In this document: positions 10,137 through 18,884 of the stretch, piece after piece | Position numbering within the stretch: the first letter of the stretch is position 1 | Layout of the letters: each line of letters starts with the position of its first letter | Source of the DNA: Flavobacterium palustre | GTDB lineage: Bacteria > Bacteroidota > Bacteroidia > Flavobacteriales > Flavobacteriaceae | DNA length: 64,000 nt | Direction of reading: 5' to 3' | NCBI RefSeq assembly: GCF_014639535.1 | Contig: NZ_BMGA01000001.1 | Location: forward strand, 992,001-1,056,000 | Notes under the pieces: generated by a model | Databases searched by the model: none | The model's input: only the letters and a program-made list of their open reading frames with translations | What the model was told of the DNA's origin: nothing | Translations under genes and position numbers: made by a program

Positions 10137-11282
10137 ATGAAAGGATTAAAAATAGCATTAATGCTGATTGGAATAATAACATTAGGAAGTTGCAGCGTTT
10201 CTTTAAAAAATAAAACCTGGAAAGAAGGCATCTTAGTAGATGAATTTATTTATGATAAAGCACCTTATCCTTCCTGTCATGCGGTAACTATTGTTGAAGC
10301 AACGAATGGTGATTTAGTAGCATCCTGGTTTGGAGGAACACACGAAAGACATCCGGATGTTTGTATTTATGTAGCTCGTAAACCAAAAGGAAGCGATAAA
10401 TGGACGGAAGGAATTCAGGTTGCCGATGGTGTAATGAAAGAAGGACCAAGATTACCAACATGGAATCCGGTTCTCTACCAAATTCCGGGTGGCGATTTGA
10501 TGTTGTTTTATAAAATTGGACCAAAACCATCCGAATGGTGGGGTATGCTAAGAAGATCTAAAGATGGTGGAAAAACCTGGTCAGAAGCAGAAAAAATGCC
10601 TGACGGCTTTTTAGGACCTATCAAAAACAAACCGGTTTTGTTAAGCAATGGAACATTATTGCTTCCATCAAGTATTGAAGGTGACGGATGGAGATTGCGT
10701 ATGGAATCGACTCCTGATTTTGGAAAAACATGGGTTATGGGCGATACTTTATCAAGAGGAAAACAAAAAATCAATGCGATTCAACCAAGTATTTTATTCC
10801 ACAAAGACGGAAGTATTCAGGCTATTGGAAGAACCAGAAATAGAGCTGTTTTTAGTACATTTTCTAAAGACAACGGAAAAACTTGGTCTGATTTAGAGTT
10901 AATTGGATTGCCGCAAAATAATTCAGGAACCGATGCGGTGACTTTGAAAAACGGAAAACACCTATTGGTTTACAATCACGTTTTGCCTCCGGGAACGGAA
11001 GCTAAAGGACCAAGAACACCATTGAACGTTTCAATTTCTAATGACGGAATCAATTGGAAAGCAGCATTGGTTTTAGAAGATTCGAAAATCAGTCAGTATT
11101 CGTATCCGTCAATGATTCAGTCTTCTGACGGAATGGTGCATGTAGTTTATACCTGGAGAAGAGAACGATTGAAATATGTAAAAATCGATCCAACAAAATT
11201 GAAAGCTATTCCTATCAAGAACGGAATCTGGCCTGGACAAGAAGGTGTTGAAGTAAAAGCGGTTAAGGCTGAGGAAGAGTAA
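10137..11282 (+). CDS. BNR-repeat (sialidase-fold) lipoprotein
   Basis: A 381-residue lipoprotein (lipobox LGSC) made of Asp-box/BNR repeats: SKDGGKTWSEAE, TPDFGKTW and SKDNGKTWSDLE. The six-bladed propeller pattern and the HAVTIVEATNGDLVASWFGG opening place it in the BNR_2 group. Proteins of this group are usually named sialidase-like, but the PUL has no sialic-acid genes. The fold is also used by rhamnosidases and lyases acting on Rha-GlcA side chains, for example in gum arabic degradation. I therefore call the fold, not sialidase activity. It sits 41 bp after the GH78 gene and is probably cotranscribed. Confidence 0.75.
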   Translation: MKGLKIALMLIGIITLGSCSVSLKNKTWKEGILVDEFIYDKAPYPSCHAVTIVEATNGDLVASWFGGTHERHPDVCIYVARKPKGSDKWTEGIQVADGVMKEGPRLPTWNPVLYQIPGGDLMLFYKIGPKPSEWWGMLRRSKDGGKTWSEAEKMPDGFLGPIKNKPVLLSNGTLLLPSSIEGDGWRLRMESTPDFGKTWVMGDTLSRGKQKINAIQPSILFHKDGSIQAIGRTRNRAVFSTFSKDNGKTWSDLELIGLPQNNSGTDAVTLKNGKHLLVYNHVLPPGTEAKGPRTPLNVSISNDGINWKAALVLEDSKISQYSYPSMIQSSDGMVHVVYTWRRERLKYVKIDPTKLKAIPIKNGIWPGQEGVEVKAVKAEEE

Positions 11283-11291
11283 AAAAAATTT

Positions 11292-11427
11292 GCCACAGAT
11301 TATAGGATTAAAAAGGATTTTTTTTAATCTGCATAAATCATTATAAATCTGCGTGAAAAAAAAATAAGCACGCAGATTTTGCAGATAAAGCAGATTTCTA
11401 ATTTGTGGAAATCCTTTAATCTGTGGC
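11292..11427. repeat. nested palindrome: CCACAGATT arms around a CTGCGTG hairpin
   Basis: Outer arms GCCACAGATTA (11292-11302) and TAATCTGTGGC (11417-11427) are a perfect pair. Inside lies AAATCTGCGTG/CACGCAGATTT (11345-11379), the hairpin family seen alone at 7204-7272. One repeat family appears inserted in another. Confidence 0.8.
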
Positions 11428-11445
11428 AAAAAAACGTAATAAATT

Positions 11446-12339
11446 ATGAAGTCAATTAATTTTCTAAAGAACTTAATTATTGCGACGTTGGTTGTTTTTG
11501 CAGCAACGTTTACAAATTCAATTTCTGCTCAGTCATCAAAAAAGCAAAATTACAAAGTGGCAGTTTGCGACTGGATGATTTTAAAAAGACAGAAGTTGGG
11601 AGCATTTGAATTAGCGAGCCAACTGAATGCCGATGGAATTGAATTAGACATGGGAGGTCTAGGTAATCGTGAAACTTTTGACAGTAAATTAGCTAATCCT
11701 GTTGAGGTGAAGAAATTCAAGGATAAGTCTAAGGAATTTAATGTAGGGATTTCGTCTATTGCGATGTCTGGTTTTTACGGACAATCATTTGCGAAGCGTG
11801 AAACCGTAAAAAAAATGGTTCAGGATTGTATCGATGCCATGAAAACTATGAATGTAAAAGTGGCTTATTTGCCATTGGGAAATCAATGCGATTTGAAGAA
11901 AAATCCCGAATTGCGCCCTGTTATTATCGAACGTCTGCAATGGGCAGGAAAACAGGTAGCTAAAATAGGTGGTGTTATCGCTGTTGAAACCACGTTGGAT
12001 GCCACCGCCGAAAAAGCATTTTTGAAAGAGGTAAACTGTAATCGCATTAAGAGTTCGTTCAATTTTTCCAATGCAATAGAAAATAGAAAAGACATTGCGA
12101 CAGAATTACAAATTTTAGGAAAAAAGAATTTGGCTCAAATTCATGCATCGAACACCGATGGTTTTTGGCTACAGAATGACAAAAAGATAAATATGCCTAA
12201 AATCAAAGCTGCTTTGGATAAAATGAATTGGAAAGGCTGGTTGATTGTAGAGCGCTCTCGAGACACTACTGATGTACATAATGTAAAAGGGAATTACGGG
12301 GCAAATGTGGCCTATTTGAAGAAAATTTTTCAGAATTAA
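11446..12339 (+). CDS. secreted sugar isomerase/epimerase-fold (TIM barrel) protein
   Basis: A 297-residue protein of the xylose-isomerase-like TIM-barrel family (AP_endonuc_2). A clear signal peptide ends near SISAQ. Family landmarks are DGIELDMGGLG near the N-terminus, GVIAVETT in the middle, and GWLIVERSRD near the C-terminus, where the barrel's metal-binding Glu/Asp/His residues usually sit. Cytoplasmic members isomerise or epimerise sugars. Exported versions are common beside Bacteroidota glycosidases, and some act with oxidoreductases on 3-keto sugars. None of those partners is visible here, so the reaction is unknown. Confidence 0.7.
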   Translation: MKSINFLKNLIIATLVVFAATFTNSISAQSSKKQNYKVAVCDWMILKRQKLGAFELASQLNADGIELDMGGLGNRETFDSKLANPVEVKKFKDKSKEFNVGISSIAMSGFYGQSFAKRETVKKMVQDCIDAMKTMNVKVAYLPLGNQCDLKKNPELRPVIIERLQWAGKQVAKIGGVIAVETTLDATAEKAFLKEVNCNRIKSSFNFSNAIENRKDIATELQILGKKNLAQIHASNTDGFWLQNDKKINMPKIKAALDKMNWKGWLIVERSRDTTDVHNVKGNYGANVAYLKKIFQN

Positions 12340-12347
12340 ATTATTTA

Positions 12348-12409
12348 GCCACAGATTTTAAAGATTAAAAGGATTTCTATAATCTGTGAAAATCTTTAAA
12401 ATCTGTGGC
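12348..12409. repeat. perfect 19-bp-arm palindrome, CCACAGATT family
   Basis: The left arm 12348-12366 begins GCCACAGATTTTAAAG and is the exact reverse complement of 12391-12409. It lies between the isomerase-fold gene and the next hydrolase gene. Confidence 0.85.
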
Positions 12410-12472
12410 AAAAAATCAAGATTATAATTTGTGCTAATTTGTGCAATTTGTGGTCAAAAAATAAAAAATACA

Positions 12473-15205
12473 ATGAAATATATAAGTTTACTTTTTTTAA
12501 GTTTTTACGTCTCTTTTGCAACGGCGCAAAGCCTTACGATTGTTCGTGATGCCAATGCACCCCGAGCGCAATTTGGAGCCGAAAAACTATCGGAAATAGC
12601 AAAAATAAAAGGATTCAAAGTAGTTTTTGCGGATAAAGCGCCTAAAAAATCAAAAGATAAAGTAATTGTCATTGGCGAAAAAGGAACTGATTTTTGGAAA
12701 GCCAATTCGAAAACAGCTAAAATCAACGATTCGAATCTGACTAAAAAAGAAGGTTTTCAAATCAGTACTCAAAAAAATACTATTTATGTAGAAGGAACCG
12801 ATGCTACCGGAGCTTTGTACGGAGCATTAGAATTGGCTGACCGAATTAATACTTTGGGTGAAATCCCTTCAGAAATCAATATTCAGGACAGTCCGGAAAT
12901 GGTGTTGAGAGGAACTTGTGTTGGGATTCAAAAACCAGTCTATCTTCCCGGAAGAGATGTTTACGAATATCCGTATACACCTGAGTCTTTTCCTTGGTTT
13001 TATGATAAATCGCTTTGGATAAAATACCTGGATATGATGGTTGATAACCGAATGAATTCTTTGTATTTATGGAACGGACATCCTTTTGCTTCTTTGGTAA
13101 AACTAAAAGATTATCCATTTGCTTTGGAAGTAAGTGAAGAAGATTTTAAAAAGAACGAAGAAATCTATAAATTCCTTACCGTAGAAGCCAATAAAAGAGG
13201 AATTTGGGTCATCCAGATGTTTTATAATATTCTTGTTTCCAAACCATTTGCGGAGCATTATAACATTAAAACACAGGATCGTTCCCGCCCGATTACTCCT
13301 GAAATTGCCGATTACACAAAAAAATCAATCACAGCATTTATTGAAAAATATCCAAACGTAGGTTTGTTGGTATGTTTAGGAGAAGCCATCAATACAGTTG
13401 AGGACGACGTAGAATGGTTTACCAAAACCATTATTCCGGGGGTTCAGGATGGTTTGAAAGCGATAGGAAAAACGAATGAACCGCCAATTATTGTTCGTGC
13501 TCATGATACAGATGCACCTTTGGTAATGGAAAAATCATTGCCGTTGTATAAAAATTTATACACCATGCACAAGTACAATGGGGAGTCATTAACAACTTAT
13601 ACGCCACGTGGTCCCTGGGGTGAAATCCATAAAAAGCTGAGTTCTTTGAATTCGGTTCACATTTCAAACGTACATATTCTGGCAAATTTGGAACCTTTCC
13701 GTTACGGTTCTCCGGATTTTATCCAGAAAACGGTTCAGGCTATGCACAACATTCACGGAGCTAATGCACTGCATTTGTATCCGCAGGCATCCTATTGGGA
13801 TTGGCCTTATTCGGCAGATAAAACGAAATCGGGTGAGCGTTTATTAGAAATGGATCGCGACTGGATTTGGTACAAAGCCTGGGCAAGATATGCCTGGGAC
13901 AGTAAAAGAGACAGAAAGGATGAGGTTAAATATTGGGATAATGATTTGGCAGCCAAATTTGGAACAGATGCAGAAGCAGCTAATAATATCTTAAAAGCAT
14001 ACGAAGAGGCAGGAGAAATCGCTCCAAAAACATTGAGACGTTTTGGAATTACTGAAGGAAATCGTCAAACGTTATTATTAGGGATGTTCGAAAGTCAATT
14101 AGTCAATCCGGCTAAATGGCGCGTGTACCCGGGATTCCATGAATCTTGCGGACCTGTAGGCGAATTGCTTTTGGAATACGCTAAAAAAGAATGGAACAAA
14201 GAACCACATGTGGGTGAATTGCCTACGCAAATTATTGCCGAAATTACAGAACACGGACGTTTAGCTGTTGAAGCGATTGATAAAGCAGAGGTGAAAGTAA
14301 CCAAAGATAAAGAAGAATTCCTGCGTCTTAAAAACGATATGCACGCTTACAAAGCTTTTGCCGATTTCTTTTCAGAAAAAGTAAAAGCGGCTGTTTTAGT
14401 GTTGCGTTACAGTTATTCTAATGAAATAGCCGATTTGGATAAGGCATTGCCACATTTGGAAAAAAGTATTGAACACTATGAATCATTGGTGAATTTAACC
14501 AAAGATCATTATTGGTATGCCAATAGTATGCAAACCGCACAACGCCGTATTCCAATTGGAGGTGACGACGGAAACAATAAAACCTGGGCGGAATTATTAC
14601 CGCATTACGAAAGGGAGTTGGCTAATTTCAAGAGAAATTTAGAACTTTTGAAAACATCAAAAGACGGTAAAATCGCAACTAAAGAAGGCAAACCGTGGAA
14701 AACAGCCGACGTGACTCTGTTGAGTGAAAACAAAGGAACTTATGCGGTGAAAAATGGAACAAAAGTATATGGAACACCAATTTCTGAATTGACAAAAGTA
14801 GCTCCTGAATTACAAAATCTCAAGGGAATTGCTTTTGACGAAACTTCTCAAAATGAAAAAGGAACGCATTTGAAATTTAAAAATACCAAAGCCGTAAAAC
14901 TGGTGGTGGGTTATTTCAATTCGGATCAAAAAAGGTTTTTATTTCCGCCAAGTTTAGAAACAGATGCGGCTGGAAATGCTTATGGTCAGGCTGAGGTTGT
15001 TTTGGCGAGTGCAATGAATTTGAAAGAATTGCCACGAATTAATATTCATACTTACACCTTTCAGCCAGGAGAGCACAAACTGGATTTAGGCAAAGGAAGA
15101 GTGCTGATTTTAGGTTTTATCGATGCCAACCAAACTATTACAAGTCGTGATGTAGGTTTTATTGATGCAGGTGAAAAAGAAGCTGTAGATTGGTTGTTTT
15201 ATTAA
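12473..15205 (+). CDS. secreted glycoside hydrolase with GH67N/GH20b-type N-terminal domain
   Basis: A secreted protein of about 910 residues; the signal ends near ATAQ. Residues ~25-140 form the small alpha/beta domain found before GH67, GH20 and GH84 barrels (VEGTDATGALYGALELADRI, then SPEMVLRGTCVG). A TIM barrel follows: MMVDNRMNSLYLWNGHPF, VGLLVCLGEAINTVEDD with candidate catalytic Glu/Asp, and ALHLYPQASYWDWPYS. A helical segment and a beta C-terminus complete it. GH67-related proteins are alpha-glucuronidases, so a uronic-acid-removing role fits a pectin- or AGP-like substrate, but the catalytic domain is not clearly GH67 or GH115. I start at 12473, which leaves a proper signal peptide, rather than an upstream in-frame start. 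Confidence 0.65.
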   Translation: MKYISLLFLSFYVSFATAQSLTIVRDANAPRAQFGAEKLSEIAKIKGFKVVFADKAPKKSKDKVIVIGEKGTDFWKANSKTAKINDSNLTKKEGFQISTQKNTIYVEGTDATGALYGALELADRINTLGEIPSEINIQDSPEMVLRGTCVGIQKPVYLPGRDVYEYPYTPESFPWFYDKSLWIKYLDMMVDNRMNSLYLWNGHPFASLVKLKDYPFALEVSEEDFKKNEEIYKFLTVEANKRGIWVIQMFYNILVSKPFAEHYNIKTQDRSRPITPEIADYTKKSITAFIEKYPNVGLLVCLGEAINTVEDDVEWFTKTIIPGVQDGLKAIGKTNEPPIIVRAHDTDAPLVMEKSLPLYKNLYTMHKYNGESLTTYTPRGPWGEIHKKLSSLNSVHISNVHILANLEPFRYGSPDFIQKTVQAMHNIHGANALHLYPQASYWDWPYSADKTKSGERLLEMDRDWIWYKAWARYAWDSKRDRKDEVKYWDNDLAAKFGTDAEAANNILKAYEEAGEIAPKTLRRFGITEGNRQTLLLGMFESQLVNPAKWRVYPGFHESCGPVGELLLEYAKKEWNKEPHVGELPTQIIAEITEHGRLAVEAIDKAEVKVTKDKEEFLRLKNDMHAYKAFADFFSEKVKAAVLVLRYSYSNEIADLDKALPHLEKSIEHYESLVNLTKDHYWYANSMQTAQRRIPIGGDDGNNKTWAELLPHYERELANFKRNLELLKTSKDGKIATKEGKPWKTADVTLLSENKGTYAVKNGTKVYGTPISELTKVAPELQNLKGIAFDETSQNEKGTHLKFKNTKAVKLVVGYFNSDQKRFLFPPSLETDAAGNAYGQAEVVLASAMNLKELPRINIHTYTFQPGEHKLDLGKGRVLILGFIDANQTITSRDVGFIDAGEKEAVDWLFY

Positions 15206-15221
15206 AATGAATTACGATATG

Positions 15222-15246
15222 TCACACTGAGCCTGTCGAAGTGTGA
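15222..15246. repeat. small palindrome, CTGAGCCTGTCGAAG family
   Basis: TCACACT and AGTGTGA arms enclose GAGCCTGTCGA. The same core with different arms (GGCT..AGCC) is at 23522-23540. This is a REP-like family often seen in Flavobacteriia. Confidence 0.7.
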
Positions 15247-15310
15247 TATTTGAAATAATAAAAATATTCCAACTTCAATGAACTTATATGCCTTCTATGG
15301 TTTAAAAAAA

Positions 15311-18300
15311 ATGAAGAAATTACTATACATATTATTTTTAATTACCTCTTTTTCATGGGCGCAAACCCGTGAAGAAATTTCTTTGAATGCCAATTGGAAA
15401 ACTACGATGGTGGATTCCAATCCAAGTTCAGAGCAGGATTTTGTGAATCATTCGGATGCCAATTGGAAGGATGTTAATGTGCCTCACAACTGGGATCAGT
15501 ATGAGGGCTTTCGTCAAATGAAACATGGCAATTTGCACGGAACAGCCTGGTATTCTAAAAACTTAAAAATTGGAAAACAGCAGCAAGGGAAAAGATACTT
15601 TTTGTTTTTTGAAGGTGTGAACAGTTATGCCACGGTTTGGGTGAATGGAAAAGAAGTAGGGCAGCATAAAGGCGGCCGGACTACTTTTACCTTAGACATA
15701 ACTGATGCGGTAAAATATGATGCGAACAACCGAATTGTGGTCAAAGCGGCTCATCCTGCTTTTATTTCCGATTTGCCTTGGGTCTGTGGTGGTTGTTCTG
15801 GCGAATGGGGATTTTCAGAAGGTTCACAACCAATGGGGATTTTCCGTCCGGTAACTTTAGTGATTACCAATGAGGTTCGTGTGGCTCCTTTTGGAGTTCA
15901 TATTTGGAATGACAAATCAGTTAATAAGGAACAGGCCATTTTACATACGACCACTGAAATTCAAAATTACAGTCTGTCGGATAGAAACATTACGGTGATT
16001 AGTTCGCTTTTGGATAAAAACGGAAAAGAAGTAGCTTCGGCTAAGAATTCAGTTTTGCTTTCGGCAGCAACTAAAGAGATTCAGCAGACATTACCTAAGA
16101 TTTCAAATCCTAATTTATGGTCGCCTGAAAGTCCGTATTTGTACAGCCTTTCGACTACTATTTTGGAAAAAAATAAGGTTGTAGATAAAATCACTACGCC
16201 TTATGGAATCCGTTGGGTTTCCTGGCCTATTGATAGAGCGGGAGATGACAAGCGATTTTTTATTAATGATCAAGCTGTATTTATCAATGGAACTTGCGAA
16301 TACGAACACCAGATTGGTCAAAGTCATGCTTTTTCAGATACCCAAATCAAAGCCAGAATCGAACAAATCAAAGCGGCAGGATTCAATTCTTTTAGAGAAG
16401 CGCACCAACCGCACAATTTGAAATACCAGCAACTTTTAGACGAAAGTGGTATTTTGTTCTGGAGTCAGTTTTCGGCTCACGTTTGGTATGATACGCCTGA
16501 ATTTAAAGCTAATTTCAAAACCTTATTGCGCGAATGGATTAAAGAAAGAAGAAATAATCCATCGGTAGTGTTGTGGGGATTGCAAAATGAAAGTACCATT
16601 CCGAAGGAATTTGCCGAAGAATGTACAAAGATTATTCGCGAAATGGATCCAACGGCTTCATCGCAGCGAAAAGTTACCACTTGCAACGGCGGTGAAGGAA
16701 CCGACTGGAATGTGGTACAAAACTGGTCCGGAACTTATGGTGGAAATCCGTTTAATTATCATGTGGAGCTTTCAGAGCAATTACTGAATGGGGAATATGG
16801 TGCCTGGCGTTCGCACGATTTGCATACCGAAGGCGAATTTGACCAAAAAGGAATTCTGAGCGAAAACCGTTTTTCGCAATTAATGGAGATTAAAGTTCGC
16901 GAAGCTGAATCGGTAAAAGATAAGGTGGCGGGACAATTCAATTGGTTGTTCAGTTCGCATGAAAATCCGGGACGGGAACAAAATGGGGAAGGATTTAGAG
17001 CCATTGACCAGGTTGGACCGGTAAATTATAAAGGACTTTTCAGCATTTGGGGAGAGCCTTTGGATGCTTATTATATGTACCGCGCTAATTATGCGTCGAA
17101 GAAAACTAATCCGATGGTGTATATCGTTTCGCATACCTGGCCAAACCGTTGGGAGTCTGCCGGAATCAAAAACGGAATCGATGTGTATTCCAATTGTGAT
17201 GAGGTTGAATTATTCAATGATGTCAATAATCAGTCTTTAGGGAAACTGAAAAATCCGGGAAGAGGGCAGCATTTTCAGTGGAATAATGTCAATATTGCTT
17301 ACAATGTATTGTACGCCGTGGGTTATGTGGATGGGGAAAAAGTAGCTCAGGATTATATTGTGCTGAACAATCTGCCTGAAGCGCCTCATTTGAAATCGTT
17401 AAGTTCGAAAGAAGAGGTAGTTTGGTCAAAAGCCAATTACAATTACATCTACCGCGTGAATTGTGGTGGTGCTGATTTTAAAGATAAAGCAGGAAATTTA
17501 TGGTTAGCCGATGTACATAAAACCGAAGCTAATACTTGGGGTTCTTTGTCCTGGACAGATAATTTTAAAAATGTACCGGCTTATTTTGCGAGTCAGCGCA
17601 GTACTTCTGACTTAGTGGATGGCACTCAAAATGATGCTTTATTTCAGAATTTCCGTTACGGAATGAATAAGTTAAAATACGAATTTCCTGTTCCTGATGG
17701 TGAATATTTGGTTGATTTGTATTTCTCTGAGCCTTGGTACGGAACCGGAGGCGGATTGGATTGCAAAGACTGGCGCGTTTTTGATGTGGCAATTAATGAC
17801 CAAGTAGTTCTCAAAGATTTCGATATTTGGAATGAAGTTGGTTTTGCGAAAGCGGTAAAGAAAACCTTTGTGGTAAAAAGCAAAAACGGTCAGCTGGTGA
17901 TTTCTTTTCCAAAAGTGACTTCTGGAGAAGGAATTATTTCGGCAATTGCCATTGCTTCCAAAGACAAATCGGTGAAAGGGGCAGCGCCTTCGCCAAAGAA
18001 TATTCTGGATGTTACGGCAAATGTGTCATTTGAAATTGGTTCCTGGCTGAACCTGAATTCGAAACAATATTCAAATTCAGATGTAACGTTTACGCAATTA
18101 CCAGCGAGTTTGTATGCTGCCGATTATATTCGTTTTGCAGATAAAAACAATACAACAGGTTCTTTTGTTTCGAAAGAAAATGCAACAGTATCAGTTTTGG
18201 TAGATTCGAATATAAAAGAAACTTTACCTTGGCTTGCTGATTATAAAAAAGCAGAAGCAACGGCTAAAAACAGCAAAGGAGTTGTTTTTTCTATTTTCGA

Positions 18301-18802
18301 AAAAGAAGTGAAAAAAGGTGAAAAAGTGTTTTTTGGTAATAAAGGCGATGGTACTGCTGCGTTTACTATTGTGGTAGTTCCAACATCGGATATGGGGAAA
18401 AATAAGGATGACCGTCCTTCGTTAAAACTGGAAGCCGAAGCCGCAAAAACAAAGGGAGACGGAATTGTAAAAGGCAATTTCAAATCCAGCGATTATGTTG
18501 AATTTACCAAAAGTAATCCAAACAGCATCGAATTTGAAGTCAATCCGGGCGTTGCCAATGTGTATTTAATGCGTTTTAGATACATGAACATGAATATCGA
18601 ACCGATAAAAGTAAAGCTGATTATTGAGGATGCTTACGGAATCCTGTTGCGAAATGATGTGATAGAATTTCCGGCGCCAACCGAAAAATGGAAGCTTTTA
18701 AATACCACTTCGGGAGGTTATATCAATGCAGGAAAATATAAAGTCAGAATCGAATCGGACAACATGAAAGGATTGCGTTTGGAGTCTTTTGAGTTTCAAT
18801 AA
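15311..18802 (+). CDS. multidomain GH2 glycosidase with malectin and C-terminal CBM-like domains
   Basis: A secreted GH2 enzyme (signal ends near SWAQ). The sandwich domain, Ig-like domain and TIM barrel occupy about residues 20-690. Acid/base is E427 in GLQNES and the nucleophile is probably E495 in NGEYGAW. A malectin domain follows (YRVNCGGADF to about residue 930), then a linker domain and a C-terminal carbohydrate-binding-like sandwich beginning LKLEAEAAKTKGDG. Total length ~1160 residues is well above a plain GH2. GH2 includes beta-galactosidases and beta-glucuronidases; specificity is unclear. The start is set at 15311 because MKKLLYILFLITSFS is the signal peptide; the upstream 11 codons add nothing. 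Confidence 0.88.
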   Translation: MKKLLYILFLITSFSWAQTREEISLNANWKTTMVDSNPSSEQDFVNHSDANWKDVNVPHNWDQYEGFRQMKHGNLHGTAWYSKNLKIGKQQQGKRYFLFFEGVNSYATVWVNGKEVGQHKGGRTTFTLDITDAVKYDANNRIVVKAAHPAFISDLPWVCGGCSGEWGFSEGSQPMGIFRPVTLVITNEVRVAPFGVHIWNDKSVNKEQAILHTTTEIQNYSLSDRNITVISSLLDKNGKEVASAKNSVLLSAATKEIQQTLPKISNPNLWSPESPYLYSLSTTILEKNKVVDKITTPYGIRWVSWPIDRAGDDKRFFINDQAVFINGTCEYEHQIGQSHAFSDTQIKARIEQIKAAGFNSFREAHQPHNLKYQQLLDESGILFWSQFSAHVWYDTPEFKANFKTLLREWIKERRNNPSVVLWGLQNESTIPKEFAEECTKIIREMDPTASSQRKVTTCNGGEGTDWNVVQNWSGTYGGNPFNYHVELSEQLLNGEYGAWRSHDLHTEGEFDQKGILSENRFSQLMEIKVREAESVKDKVAGQFNWLFSSHENPGREQNGEGFRAIDQVGPVNYKGLFSIWGEPLDAYYMYRANYASKKTNPMVYIVSHTWPNRWESAGIKNGIDVYSNCDEVELFNDVNNQSLGKLKNPGRGQHFQWNNVNIAYNVLYAVGYVDGEKVAQDYIVLNNLPEAPHLKSLSSKEEVVWSKANYNYIYRVNCGGADFKDKAGNLWLADVHKTEANTWGSLSWTDNFKNVPAYFASQRSTSDLVDGTQNDALFQNFRYGMNKLKYEFPVPDGEYLVDLYFSEPWYGTGGGLDCKDWRVFDVAINDQVVLKDFDIWNEVGFAKAVKKTFVVKSKNGQLVISFPKVTSGEGIISAIAIASKDKSVKGAAPSPKNILDVTANVSFEIGSWLNLNSKQYSNSDVTFTQLPASLYAADYIRFADKNNTTGSFVSKENATVSVLVDSNIKETLPWLADYKKAEATAKNSKGVVFSIFEKEVKKGEKVFFGNKGDGTAAFTIVVVPTSDMGKNKDDRPSLKLEAEAAKTKGDGIVKGNFKSSDYVEFTKSNPNSIEFEVNPGVANVYLMRFRYMNMNIEPIKVKLIIEDAYGILLRNDVIEFPAPTEKWKLLNTTSGGYINAGKYKVRIESDNMKGLRLESFEFQ

Positions 18803-18812
18803 AATTAAATCG

Positions 18813-18871
18813 ACCGCAAATTCGCAAATTATTAATCGAAAGACGAAATATTAAATTTGCGAATTTGCGGT
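18813..18871. repeat. perfect 18-bp-arm palindrome, CCGCAAATTCGC family
   Basis: ACCGCAAATTCGCAAATT (18813-18830) is the exact reverse complement of 18854-18871. Shorter members act as terminator-like hairpins at 26324-26367 and 27291-27321, and a half copy precedes the repeat at 21406. Confidence 0.85.
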
Positions 18872-18884
18872 AAAAAATAGATAT

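Noticed and set aside
10137..11282. Calling the BNR lipoprotein a true sialidase
   Set aside because: No sialic-acid genes nearby and the catalytic Arg triad could not be verified by eye.
12473..15205. Naming this protein a GH115 or GH67 alpha-glucuronidase
   Set aside because: Only the N-terminal domain is recognisable; the catalytic barrel does not show the signature of either family.
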